The notes under the pieces: model-generated | What the model was told of the DNA's origin: nothing | The model's input: the letters and a program-made list of their open reading frames with translations, nothing else | Database searches by the model: none | Position numbers and translations under genes: made by a program | Shown here: piece by piece, positions 1 to 13,091 of the stretch | Position numbering within the stretch: the first letter of the stretch is position 1 | How the letters are laid out: the number at the start of each line of letters is the position of its first letter | Assembly (NCBI RefSeq): GCF_025766255.1 | Contig: NW_026516757.1 | Span: 62,001 to 126,000, forward strand | Origin: Zychaea mexicana | Lineage: Eukaryota > Mucoromycota > Mucoromycetes > Mucorales > Lichtheimiaceae | Length of the DNA: 64,000 nt | Direction: 5' to 3'

Positions 1-1512
1 CTGCAGGCAAAGTTGCGAAGCTGATGCATCGTTATTTGTTGTTGTTGTTGGTGATGATGGTGATGTGGAATGGTACCACCAGCAGCAGCAAGGGTATTAT
101 TGTTGGCGTCATTTAATGTCGGTTTGGAGAGATATAGGAGTAAATTTTCGAGGGATCTGCCGTATTTATGGATAATGGGAACTATGTGATTTGGATCGAC
201 GCATGCTGAAATATGAAGAATTCGTAAGCCGGTTGATTTCCGTGCACATTCGTCACAAGTCAGTGATGGTAATCGTGTACTTGTTGCAGCGTGGTAGCCG
301 ACGACTTCCAAAGCAGGACATTGTTCAAAAACCGAATCCAGAACAGCATGAGGGCACCCTTCAATAGCAAGATACCGTAAGTGTGGGCAGCGTTGCAGTA
401 TGGGTCGGATATCCTCACTTCGGCTAAGCTTGGATTTGACGTGTAGCTGTCGGATAGCGCAAGGTTTCTTTATGGTTGTCAGGTCGCCGAGGTGAAGCTG
501 AAGATTTTCGCTGGTGATGTATGATAGGTCGATCAGCTGAGGGCAGGCAAACAATATGCTGCCAAAGGTCACTGTTGTTTGGTTTCCGCTGAAGTCCACG
601 GCTAGCTTAGTCAGCGTATGTCTCACTTGCCAAAGCGCAACGGCTATCTGGTCGCGATGCAAAACTGTAGTCATTAATCCTATTGATAAACGTTCCCAAA
701 TAATCGCCAACAATTAATTAATAAGCTACTGCTAAGTACACAATGGCAGATAAAATAATTACTAATACAGCAGGTTTTGTTTTATGCATCCACTTACTCG
801 TCAAGATGAGAGTTCTGAGGTTAACAAATGTGCCGTCCTTCATATGGTTCAGGTACAAATTCCTGAGAGTATTCGTCTTGCATGCAAGCAGCAATGTTTG
901 TACATGCGGCCCAATACGATCAATTGTATTGGCGATCATTAAGTCAGGTTTGCACCCTGTGCTTGTTAGTTTACTCCATGCATGAGAGCACAAGAGTAGC
1001 CGTTCGCGCCACATTTTGGACACACCAAGTGCAATTCCCTTTTCGCCGCGATCGAGTTGCATAAACACTGTGAATGCTGTTTCGAGTGGTAATCGTGCAA
1101 TAAAGTCGATCCGCTTGGCATTTTGGTATTCAGCGAGGACTTTGCTATCCTTCATTAATAGATACAGCGGGTCGGATTTGGACACTGCTTCGATCCCACG
1201 TTGACATATTCTGATTGCTGCCGTTTGTTTGCCTTCCATTGTATACAGTCGTCCAGCCCGTAGATATCCTTTAGCGCAAGTGGGTGCATATTTGATCATT
1301 TCATGGGCGTCGTCAAGTGCGGCCTTGAAGTTGCAGCGCATAGCATGTGCATACGAACGTTTATCGAGAAGCGCAATATATTGTCGTTCGAATAAACTCG
1401 CAATCGCAGACGAAGCTTCAGCAATGGCTGATTGGTAATTTCGTCGGTCGAGTGCGTCCGTGATACTTTTTGGTACTGCTTCTTCGATCGGATCGCTGTC
1501 AAGAAGGGTCAT
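1..1512 (-). CDS. F-box protein with N-terminal TPR and C-terminal leucine-rich-like region (partial)
   Basis: Two exons are visible, 798..1512 and <1..664, joined by a 133-nt intron (665..797, GTAAGT donor, CAG acceptor) that keeps frame. From the ATG at 1510..1512, residues about 20-115 form tetratricopeptide-like helices and residues about 135-180 an F-box (IDFIARLPLETAFTVFMQLD). A repetitive hydrophobic/cysteine region follows that resembles the degenerate leucine-rich repeats of F-box substrate receptors (LQRCPHLRYLAIEGC). A short His run and a Gln run lie near the window edge, and the gene continues off the left end. TPR plus F-box plus LRR recalls S. pombe Pof3-type SCF adaptors that recruit substrates for ubiquitination; that link is inference and the target cannot be read. 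An in-frame ATG 75 nt upstream would add a low-complexity leader and is less likely. Confidence 0.8.
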
Positions 1513-2427
1513 GAGACTTTGAAAGAGAGAGGAAGGAGAGGAAGAGGGAGAAGAGGGAAAAAATAGCAAGAAGAATGCAATGGTCAAAGTGTATATGTGG
1601 TTGTTGTTATTTTTTCTGTTGTAGTGGGTATATCTGGGAAAAAGAGAAACGAGAAAAAACGCTCAGGTTCACAATAATACCTCGCCACTTGTGTGTCATG
1701 ACTTTTTGATTAATAAGCGTCGAAATGATTACCGAGCGGCACACCACATTCGCTTCATTCCTCCACCCATTGCAGTCAGCTTCTTCGTTGCATCGTTTTG
1801 ATTTGTAATGAAATAAAGGGAAAAGAAATAGTCTAGGTGGCTATAGTTGCAGGGATAGGGATGGAAGCGAAACTGTCACAACTTTGATAGTGTATTTTTG
1901 ACCAGTGCTACTTAGAATAGCTGGAATGGGGAGATTCGGAAGAATCATCGATCCGACATTTCTCACAAATCAAATCGGCCTGCATTTGTTGGCATCAGGC
2001 ACAAAGTATCCCTTTCGCATGTGCATACTTGTTTGTTTAAGTAACTATACGCTGCATGACTACAATGGCGGCTTTAATTGTTGCTTTGTCGCTTGTTGCT
2101 CTATTTTCTCTTGTTCAACGTCTACAATGCGCTCATGGTCTAGAGGTCTATCACACTGCACTTCTTTTTCGTTTCTCGTGTTGTGTCTTTATCGTAGCGA
2201 TTAGCCAAAACATCGCTCAAACATAGTGACGGGCAGCACCAATGATTTAATTACAAGAAAAATTAAGCGTCTTCCTTGTCGTTGCAGCTACGTGACGATT
2301 CGTGATACATGTTATTACAAGGTTCAGGACCAAACCCCGATGCTTTTTAAGTGTCCTTCCTTGACCACTTGCTGTGATCTTTTTTCTCATCTTTCTTTTA
2401 TCATTAAGTAAATCTCCTTTTTAAACC
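1513..2427. other. Intergenic region between divergent genes
   Basis: This is the upstream region of the leftward F-box/TPR gene and of the rightward MFS transporter. I see no convincing coding exon, RNA gene or repeat. Short open stretches on the plus strand (1905-2410) lack any recognisable domain. Confidence 0.6.
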
Positions 2428-5006
2428 ATGTCAAATAACGCTCAATACAACAACAATAGCGATGCTGTCAATGTTATTGAGGCTTCGGGATCATCTATAG
2501 CCGAGAAAGATGCGAGTACGGTTATCGTAGTAGGAACAGGTATTTAGTCCGAGGTTGTAATGTTCTTTTTCTACTCTACAGTAGCTCAAATTGTGATGGA
2601 AGCTTGTTGGTTAATGCTAACATATAATGTTCCTGGACTAAGCTGAAGAATGTCAAAGCGGCTCCAAACCTCAACAAGAATTTTCAAAAATTAGAAAGTG
2701 TATCATATTTTCAATTGTCACAGTCGTGCAAATGATGTATGTGTTTTTTTTCATGCATGGGAAAACAAAAAAGATGTATGTTGGAGATATCACAATCAAC
2801 CGTCGCTTCACAACGGCTCAAAAATTGAATGTTTTATAGGAATCAGCTTTCTATAAATGGGCTTGCAAGTATCATTTCGCAACAGAAATCTGTGAAGGGA
2901 AAAGGAAGAGCAATAAAGAGAACCAAAGCCGTTGTTTATGTTGCTGATCTGGATCTGGTTTGATCCAATAGTATCCCGTATTTCCGGCGATAAGAACAGA
3001 TCTACATACAACCGAGACTGTTACCAATGCAACGGGTAAATTATTTTCTATGCTTTTTTTGCGATTAAATTGTGTGCTATTCATGGCTCATGGGACTCAA
3101 TGTGATATTTAGCCGCGTCATTCGCCTTAATAACTGGCGTTCTCGTAAGTAGAACTTACTGATTTGTATAAAAGAAGACATGCAGAAATTACATAGACTG
3201 ACTGCTAACAAACCGTGTTTCATAGCCTTCACTATGGGCGTCGTACAGTAATATATATGGTACTTTTCTCAATTTTTTATGCAACAAAAGGATATCATCA
3301 TGAAGCTTAGACTAATGATGACAACGAAAAGCTCAACATTTTCTGTATCTATGCACTATGTATCATGCTGCTGTGTACGTCTAAGGCCGACGTCCAATTT
3401 ATGCAGTCTCAAACATGATTACAGCGCTAGGCAACCTTGGCAGTGCGCTGTCAGTCAATATTGGAATGCTGATCGCATTCCGTGGAATCACGGCCATTGG
3501 TGCAAGTGCAGTAAGTCTAATACCACAGGATATGCTCAGTAAGGATAAAAAGAGAATTTATCGTAAACTTTAAATCTTATGGTCGACTATCAATACAATA
3601 CATAGTGCGTTGCCATGGGAGCTGGAGTGGTAACGGAAGTATTTGACGACAATGAACGTGGAAGAGCACTTTCTTGGAACAATGCTTTACCAATCACGAT
3701 GACTGCTGTATCGTATGTATCGTCTGCTAAAGCAATATTTGACATCGTTCAAAATGGCCCTAGTAACTCTTTGTCACCTGTTATATTTTAGCCCCATGAT
3801 TTCTGGTTTATTGGCTCAATATTTCGGATGGAGAAGCGTTTTCTGGTTCTATACCATTTGTTATGGGGTTCTATTCATTTGCGTGATATTTTTATTACCA
3901 GAAACCAAAAAGAACTTGAAAGGAGACAGTCAAAGGAGCAAACTGAAGCAACTTGCCGTCGTCAATCCTGCATCATCATTGCAGCTTTTGCGCTATCCTA
4001 ACCTTCTACTTACATCTATTTATATGGGTCTCATGTAAGATATCTATTATTGTCACTTATACTGCTCGCAAATATCCATGTTTGCAGCTTGCGAGGTCCA
4101 CTTATGACGGACTGATCCTTTGAAAGATAATATTCCTATTCACATGTTCATTCTCTGTGTTTTACAAATAACAATAGGTTCTTTGTAAACTATGCCGTGA
4201 ATACGTCGTTTACGTGGGCCTATAGCAATCAATATGGATTCAATCCAGTCCAGGTCGGCTTATGCTATATGTTGGGTGCTTTCGGATATTGCGTTGGTGC
4301 CTACACAGCTGGATCATTATCAGATCGTATGTATCGTCAACGCGTACAGAAAGCAAAAGACAAGAACGAGCGCGTGTACCCGGAAATGCGACTCAGTAGA
4401 GCATCATTGGCGCCGGCCGCTGTTCTGATGGTTGGAGGATATGCTGCATATGGATGGTGCATACAAGCAAACGCGCATTTTATATTCGGTATGCTTATGC
4501 AGATGTTCGGTAAGTGTATGAAGCAACTTTTGGCACATGTTGTCCGGAAGTTTCTACATACCATGTCTACATACAGTAACTGCAGAAGCTATGCACAAGC
4601 TCACTAATATACTCTCATTTGAACTTTTTACCCTGTTAGCGCAACTTGGAATGATGATCTGGGTATGCTTTTTGACAGTTTACGCCATTCAGTGTTTTCC
4701 AGATCGTGGAGCATCTGTACAAGGTATAGCAATACTGCTTTGTCACAACTACACCTGTATTATTAGCAAGACTTGTATGTATCAGTTAATATCTTTTCAC
4801 AACAATCTATAGCCTGTTTCCAGATCGTCAAAAACTCGTTCATCGTAGTTGCTATTTTGTCCGTCATAAAATTACAAGATTTGCTAGGACATGGCATTCT
4901 TTACTCTATTTGTGGAGGAATATTGCTTGCGGCATCGCTATTTGTAATTTACATTCAAACCAATACTGAAAGGTGGCAACGGATACAAAAAGAGCACCCA
5001 CTATAA
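2428..5006 (+). CDS. MFS transporter, DHA1-like, copy 1 of tandem pair
   Basis: Twelve exons give a continuous 481-residue protein: 2428..2539, 2643..2736, 2840..2864, 2972..3035, 3113..3144, 3226..3259, 3386..3510, 3606..3712, 3792..4034, 4178..4509, 4640..4723, 4813..5006. It has the major facilitator layout: two sets of hydrophobic helices, loop motif A (SNIYGRRP) after the second helix, an ERGRALSW loop, FGWRSVFWF with a LLPETK exit, and a second half beginning around FFVNYAVNTSF. The antiporter motif in helix 5 is degenerate (SPMISG), so the substrate is open; a plasma-membrane proton-coupled exporter is the family default. The third exon is 25 nt and its downstream intron starts with GC (GCAAGT at 2865). 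The same exon exists with a GT donor in the next gene, which supports the call. Confidence 0.88.
2865..2971 (+). other. GC-AG intron
   Basis: The intron after the 25-nt exon 2840..2864 begins GCAAGT and ends ATAG. No GT donor here keeps frame. With this donor the joined peptide lines up residue by residue with the paralogue at 6386..6410/6496, whose donor is GTAACT. Confidence 0.75.
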
Positions 5007-5946
5007 ATATAGAAGTTCTTTCGATTTCCTTCTTTTTCTTTACGTGCATACATATGTAATCGATCAAATAAATGTAATCATATTTTAAGACAGAAAGTTC
5101 CATCTGTACATTACAGTTCCTTCCAAACGGTTTCTTCTGGTAGTTATACATATGAAATAGGAGAACCGCGTCCCATCCCCTTTGTTTCATACGAGATGAG
5201 CGTTCCAATATTATATCAGAACAGCTCTCGGAAAGTTTGTTGTCGGTTCTTTAATACCTAATTTCCTACCACTAAAGTAGACAAGTGATGAAGCGTACAT
5301 GATGTTGCAGATGAACATAACGGTAATAGATACGTTACATACAAGTTTACTATTTATACATTTTTTCTTTGGTGAGGATAATTGAAACATAGTGCATCAC
5401 TGATAACCATTGCATTTTCTGATACAAGTTAATGCACTCGCCACCCGTTTCCAACTAAAGTAAACCTTTAGTCATTTCAACATTCCCCGTGTACCCCTTC
5501 AATCCATTAAAAGGTTGCATTGGATGTTTCTCTTGGTCTGTGTCAACTTTAAGCTGTTTCAGCACTTCTCAGTCTTCCCTTTGAGGTAGAATTATAAGCG
5601 GGAAAACACTGTATAAAAACCACGATATCTTAAATAAAGAAGCAGCATCTTACTGCTGATCGGCTTTATACATTGGCGTTTTTTTCTAGCAGAAGTGATA
5701 ACAAACCGACAGTAGGACACTGATAAGTTTGTTGTGATCTACATACCTGAATACGTATATACAGAGAACTGTAATAAGAAGAGCTATAAATGCGCCATGC
5801 ATAGCTGACATGCACTAATAAGACCTATCAACTAATGGCCCCGATTGGTTCTGCTTAAAGCATTTTTCTTTTAAAACAGATGCGTCATATATCTGTTTCT
5901 CTACCTTCTCTTCTCCGGTTATTAGTAAACTATTGACTTTTCTATC
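5007..5946. other. Intergenic spacer between tandem MFS genes
   Basis: This is AT-rich sequence with a candidate polyadenylation signal AATAAA at 5067..5072 for copy 1, and presumably the promoter of copy 2. I found no recognisable coding sequence or relic exon. Confidence 0.55.
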
Positions 5947-8490
5947 ATGACGGCAAGTTTCCGGCAAGATACCGATATTATACAAGATTCATCTGATGAA
6001 ACTGTACAAGGTGGAAGTGTTGTTGATATGAGGAGCAACGAAGACGATGAAGCTGTTGTCGGCATCGGTAAAGTATAGCGTTCTTGCCATTATATTGTAG
6101 TATGAGATAATAAGATGATAACGATTCTCATTATCTTCTTGATTTGTTTTTATTTTAAAAAGGAGAAAAGAAAAATGACAGCAAACAGCATTCTGCTCAT
6201 AACCAGTACTCGGGAGCCAGAAAATTGGTCATTTTCTTAATTGTAACAGCTATGCAGATGATGTAAATATAGAACAAATCAATACTAAATTTACACATGA
6301 ATGACTGATCCCCATGATTGATTTTGCTCAACCTTTGTAATCCAAACGCGTTCCTGTTCGTGTTTTCTCCTTCTTGCTCGATTAGGCAGCATGTAACCAT
6401 CGGTGGAATGGTAACTACACTAATAATTCGTCAACAGCAGATGTAGTGGTTATAACGACATCTTTATACTAAAGTAACTATTACATGCTCCTTAGTATCC
6501 CGTATTTCCAGCAATACGATCTTCTTTTGACACAACAGAAACCATTACCAACGCCACAAGTAATATTCCAAGCAATTGTTTATGTCACCACGCGAAGAAA
6601 GTAGAAGCATTGACCACGTTCATTAAATGTATTTAGCTGCTGTGTATACCTTCTTAACGGGTCTCCTTGTAAGTGTTGCCTTTATTCGATATGCAATGAA
6701 GGTGCTTGTGGAAAAGAAACTTATTTTAATTACATCCTTTTTGTTACTATAGCCTTCAGTATGGGTAACACTTAGTAATATTTATGGTAAGGATTTTTTT
6801 TCTATTTTGAGTACTTTGACACAGTGTGAATGAGAAACACCTTTTGGCATATGCTCATTTTTTTTTGTTCTCCAATGGACAACAATGATCAACAAGGCCG
6901 ACGTCCAATGTATATGGTATCTACTTTAATCATGATATTGGGCAACGCCGGGTCTGCACTTTCTATCAATATCGGCATGTTGCTCGCTTCTCGTGCCGTC
7001 GCTGCTATCGGTGGTGGAGCGGTAAGTCATCCTTAGAACTGGAGATTTTGCCGTAGAAACGAGGTTGTGATATATGTATTATTTTTAGTTATAATTTGTG
7101 CATTTAATATTTTCTGCTTCGCGACGATCGTTAGTGTGTCTCTTTGGGAGCAGGTGTTATTACAGACGTTTTCAATGATAGTCAACGTGGAAGAGCACTT
7201 TCTTGGAACAACGCATTGCCAATTAGCGTAGCAGCAATTTCGTAAGTTTAATTAGAAACATGCACTACGGTGCCTGTTGCATGTTTCACATACATCATAT
7301 CTGCATAGCATACAAGATCCACATTTTTTTTCTGGAAATTTTTGAATAACCCTACTGGCTGTTAACGTGTAGGCCCATTATCACAGGAGCATTAACACAA
7401 TATCTTGGATGGAGGAGCGTGTTCTGGTTTCTCGCCATCTGTTATGCAGTCTTACTTGTCAGTTTAGTATATGGTCTACCAGAGACCAAAACTCCCAACC
7501 AGCCAGCTTGCACAAAAGCTACTACTACGACTAAAAGCGACAACAAACAGAAGTATCTAGTCATCAATCCATTTGCATCGTTGAAGCTACTGAGATATCC
7601 AAACATTCTCTTGGCTTCTCTTTATATGGGCATTATGTAAGTGATGGCAGCTTAACGGATGTTGAGTACCTTGAATAGACTGACGCCATTGTAATGAGTG
7701 TATACACATAGCTCACACCCATTTTTACGCCAGGTACTTTGTCAACTACGCCGCCAATGCTTCATTTGCATGGGCCTATCACACTCAATATCACTTCAGC
7801 TCTACCTATGTCGGCTTATGCTACATGCTGGGTGCCTTTGGATACTGTACCGGTGCTTACGCGGCTGGAACATTGTCTGACCGTGTATATCAACGACGGA
7901 TCCAAAATGCAACAGAAAAAAACGAACGTGTTTATCCCGAAATGCGGCTCAGCAAATTGGTATTAACACCATCCGTATGCCTAATGGCAGGTGGATACGC
8001 TGCATATGGATGGTGCATTCAAGAAAACACCCACTTTGTGCTGGGAATGTTTATGCAAATGTTCGGTAAGTCTTTAAAGTGAATAATTCTCTGTACATAG
8101 ACGATAGATCGGCGCGTTTGCTGACTCACGACGTACTATACATAGCACAATTCGGCATGATGATATGGGTCTGTTATTTAACAGTTTACGTTATACAATG
8201 TTTTCCAGGACATGGTGCATCTGTTCAAGGTACTGAATTGTGCGTTCAAGGGAATACACAAAGAAGAAAAGATTTATTGATACAGTATTGTCTCTTTTAA
8301 TATAGCCTGCTTTCAACTTATAAAATGCGCTCTTATCGTAGTCTCACTGTTGGTAGTTATTGATTTGCAAGAGGTGCTCGGACATGGTGTGCTGTTTTCG
8401 ATCTGTGGCGGGCTACTATTAATAGCATCATCTTTTGTATACTATGTCCAGAAAAACAGTGAAAAGTGGGAACAAATGTTGAAGGAGTAG
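5947..8490 (+). CDS. MFS transporter, DHA1-like, copy 2 of tandem pair
   Basis: Twelve exons give a 490-residue protein: 5947..6067, 6163..6262, 6386..6410, 6496..6559, 6637..6668, 6753..6786, 6897..7021, 7135..7241, 7373..7636, 7734..8065, 8146..8229, 8306..8490. Exons 3 to 8, 10 and 11 are the same length as in the gene at 2428..5006 (25, 64, 32, 34, 125, 107, 332 and 84 nt) and all intron phases agree, so the two arose by tandem duplication. The protein is clearly diverged. The N-terminal cytoplasmic tail, the mid loop after the LPETK motif (short Thr/Lys-rich insert) and the C-terminus vary most. Motif A reads SNIYGRRP, and helix-5/6 landmarks RGRALSWNNALPI and LGWRSVFWF are kept. Substrate is unknown; an integral membrane proton-coupled carrier is expected. 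Confidence 0.88.
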
Positions 8491-8902
8491 ACAGTATCAT
8501 AGCAGTGCTAGGTACAGCCCCCACCCCCTTTATTCTTTCCCCACGAATTATATACATAATCCACATTTTGAAAGGGGTAGCGAGATTAGCTTTAATGACA
8601 TAACAGTTGGAATGTATAGTTGCTGATATAGTGTATATGAAAATAATATGTAGTAACATTGCAAACGCTGACAATAGTTTTGGTAAAATGGTTTATCTTT
8701 GCCTTCTGTAGCGAAGAATGTACCGTTATGATCCCTTGCAAGGGTTAAAGGCAAGGGGGAAGTGCGACCATTTATATCAATGACCTCCCTACTTTACAGA
8801 CTTTACTTCAGCCTTCATATGTCTGTTTTTAGTTTTCTTTCCTTAGCCAAGCTTTTTTCTGTTATCGCCGTTACCTCGAACACTTTCACACATACATTGA
8901 TA
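8491..8902. other. Intergenic region
   Basis: This is the 3' flank of MFS copy 2 and the 5' flank of the secreted-protein gene. An in-frame upstream ATG at 8762 would extend the next gene by 47 hydrophobic residues, but the signal-peptide logic favours the ATG at 8903. Confidence 0.5.
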
Positions 8903-9268
8903 ATGATCCTGCCACAACGACTACGACGATCCATTACCATTATAACCACTCCACTATTACTATCACTGTTGTTGACCACTCTTAGTTACATCGAAGAAAG
9001 CAACGCATCAGCATTGCCAGACCCAACCAAATTCTCAGCCAACTGCTTCTGCAAAGGTGGTAAAGGTGCCGATTTCGCCGGGTACAACGGACGAGCAACA
9101 AGGACTTGCTGTGACAGCAACGAAATGGGCTTCTACTTTACCTTCTTAGATTTCTGTATCAAAGTCGATCCAGCCCGTCAAAACGAGTATAAGGATTGTT
9201 GTACACTCAATAACGCTATGGACGCCTTCTGCTCTGGCCCAGCACCCAACATCTTCCCGGAAACATAA
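8903..9268 (+). CDS. Small secreted cysteine-rich protein, unknown function
   Basis: This is a single-exon 121-residue protein. The start at 8903 gives a classic signal peptide: a basic N-terminus (PQRLRR), a hydrophobic core of Thr/Leu/Ile to about residue 28, and an Ala-Ser-Ala site near residues 35-37. The mature part has eight cysteines at residues 48, 50, 69, 70, 85, 99, 100 and 110, in the order C-x-C, CC, C, CC, C. This suggests four disulfides, and the protein has no other membrane helix. The spacing somewhat recalls small secreted fungal surface or effector-like proteins, but it is not the hydrophobin pattern and I do not recognise the family. Function is therefore not assigned. It sits between the MFS pair and the convergent NKAP gene, only 113 nt from the NKAP stop. 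Confidence 0.75.
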   Translation: MILPQRLRRSITIITTPLLLSLLLTTLSYIEESNASALPDPTKFSANCFCKGGKGADFAGYNGRATRTCCDSNEMGFYFTFLDFCIKVDPARQNEYKDCCTLNNAMDAFCSGPAPNIFPET

Positions 9269-9381
9269 TGAAAGGAGTCATTATTTGGCTTGACAGTATG
9301 TGTCTTTATAACCTATGGTACCATATATCAATCAATCAAGTGATAACTGTAGTAGATTTTTATTATTATCATGAATGTTGA

Positions 9382-10857
<1,476 letters not shown>

Positions 10858-11023
10858 AATGTGGAAAAGTGTGGGTGGGGTGCGGAGCAACGAGGAAGAA
10901 AGGTGCTTTTTCCTTTGTAGCGCAGTTCATAAATCTTCTTTGCCCTTTATAAACCCAGTCCCTCAACTTTTCATTCGCTCTCCTGAGACATACACCTCTA
11001 TCAAAAACTCCATATAATACATA
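10858..11023. promoter_or_regulatory. Compact bidirectional promoter region of NKAP and SRP14
   Basis: Only 166 nt separate the start codons of two divergent genes, so both promoters and 5' leaders must lie within or overlap this stretch. No clear TATA box serves both sides. This is inferred from geometry only. Confidence 0.55.
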
Positions 11024-11667
11024 ATGAAAGACCTTGATCCGATCGCTGTAAGTAATTAAAACAGTACACTCGATAAACATTGTCCATTACGTACATTTAT
11101 TCATCCACATTATCTGCTCTTTCCATCTTGTATTATTTAAATATAAAAGTTCACTGTCGAGCTCGGTCGATTTTACGAACAATCGCGAGTCAATGGCACC
11201 GTCTCTGTTACTATGAAGAGAAGTAAAGAGCCAAGCAATAAAACCCAAGCTTTTTTTAATTTGTAGCAAAAAAAAACTTACAAACCATTCTCTCCATTTG
11301 TAGTGACTGAACGACGACTATTGAAGGCCTCACGAGTAAAGAAAGAAATACCCAAAGGTGGCGAAACTATCCTGGACAAGAATAGTATGAAAGACGACGA
11401 TATTGAGTTCCCCTGTCTTGTACGCGCAACTTACAAAAGCAGCAAAATTAGCACTATTGTAAGCAATCTGACGTGTTGTGAGCGCGCGTATCATGCCAAG
11501 TTGCTGATATGATTACTTTGTCCCTTTACTAGGTACCACCAAACGAGCTAGAGAAGTTTCAAAACGCCTATAGCACTGTGATCCGAGCATACATGGATTC
11601 ATTGAAGAAAAAGGAACGCACGCGGAAAAAGGCCAAGACTGCGACATCAACGCAGGAAAAACAATAA
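11024..11667 (+). CDS. SRP14: Signal recognition particle 14 kDa subunit
   Basis: Four exons (11024..11047, 11150..11222, 11304..11458, 11533..11667) give 128 residues, the usual size for the family. The first exon codes for eight residues only. Landmarks are FTVELGRFYEQSRVNGTVSV near the start, the CLVRATYKSSKISTIV strand and VPPNELEKFQNAYSTVIRAY near the end, followed by a Lys-rich tail. SRP14 pairs with SRP9 (or an SRP21-like partner) on the Alu domain of SRP RNA and slows translation while the signal-recognition particle docks at the ER. All introns use GT-AG. A shorter start inside exon 3 would lose the first half of the fold and is rejected. Confidence 0.92.
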
Positions 11668-11819
11668 AAAAAAATGAACAAGCGGCTGTTTGTTGTGGAT
11701 GTAAATGACTTTGAGTGGTATTTGCTTTTATATGTAAAATATGACAGGAAGATAGAAAGAAAAGAGTGGCGTGGAAAAGAACAAACGGAAAGATTACAAC
11801 ACAAACAAAGGTACAATGA

Positions 11820-13091
11820 TCAAACTTGCAATGCATTATCATGTTCCTCTTCATACTCCACCTCAACGCGTGCTCGTTTCCTCTTGGGCTGCTTTTCCTA
11901 TATAAACACCTTATCAGTAAACATGCTCCAAATACACCAAACGCCCTCTAACATTGCACAACCAGACCATGTCATTGCCCACAGAAATACTTACAGTTTC
12001 TTCCTCTTGCTCCTCTTCGTCTTCATCTTCTTCTTCGACCTCCCACTCAAAGCCATTCTCGACGTCTTCAATGTCGGATTCGTCCTCCAAATCAGAGACA
12101 AACTCGTGCTCGGCCTCCTCTTCATCCTCCTCCTCCAGCTCGTTCTCATCCTCTTCTTCACTCTCTTCATCCACGGCGCCCTCGAGATCCTGATCCAGGA
12201 TCTTTTGCCAGACATCATCTTTGACGTTCAATGGTGCATCACCATAGGCCTTGTTCTTTAAGCGTTCAATCAATTCCTTCTCAATCGATTTTTCGAGTCT
12301 CGCTGCTGCTTCTGCCTTGCGTTCACGGTTTGCTTCACGACGCTCGAGTTTCTTTTTGATACCAATCAACTGTGGCCGTTCGTCTTCCTTGAGTTTCAGC
12401 TTTCTCATTCGGATCAAATATTGCGTTATCTTCGTAAGACGCTGCTTGCATTTGTGTTGCAAGAAATTTGGCCAGTATAACAGTTCTTTGTCAATCTAGT
12501 AGTTTACAAAGTGAAATATATATATAAATATCGTAATCTCGGGGATATTGACGAATTTTTATAAGCAGATCCCTTATTTTTGTACCTGTGCAAGTGCTTG
12601 TGCATAGTTCTTTGATAATTTTACTTTTTCCCACATTTTCGCTGGCGAATGGGCTCGTTCAGGAGTTTTCATATAAAGATACAGGATACCTTTTTGATTG
12701 ATCGCAGAGTAAATGTAAGCATTCCCAAAGAAGCAAATTGTCTATTTCTACGCTAACGCACAAAGTACATACCATTGTGTTCTCGGATCGTAGCATATCG
12801 ACTGTTTGCAAGTGGACACGATTGACGATTGCACAGACCAGTGACGTTATATTCATTACGACAAAAGTTCTGTCGAGGTGTTCTATAAAAAGTGAACTCG
12901 AGATCAGTTATATTGATCTATTGCATCGGTCGACAGTCGCTCTCGATTTCGTCCGGGTATTTTTGTCGTGATCGTTTCGTATGTGTCGTCGTTGTGTGGG
13001 CTAGGAAATAGAGTGCTGGAAAGACTTACTTGACTTTATATGAACAAAAGTGCTGGTTAATAACCTGCCAAATTACTTCGTCTGATTGCAT
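11820..13091 (-). CDS. MAK16: MAK16 ribosome biogenesis protein
   Basis: Five exons in frame (13030..13091, 12773..12882, 12586..12689, 11995..12495, 11820..11897) give 284 residues. The N-terminal domain carries the family signature: [20 protein letters not shown], then [20 protein letters not shown] with the cysteines that bind a metal/Fe-S site in the late 60S-assembly factor, then [19 protein letters not shown] and [21 protein letters not shown] long Glu/Asp-rich stretch and a basic C-terminal tail ([11 protein letters not shown]) follow, as in other Mak16 proteins. Mak16 is a nucleolar factor needed for 25S/5.8S rRNA maturation together with Rpf1. It converges with SRP14, whose stop is 152 nt away. 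Confidence 0.95.

Noticed and set aside
11954..12193. Ser-rich frame opposite the acidic tail of MAK16
   Set aside because: It is the complement of GAA/GAG/GAT runs, not a gene.
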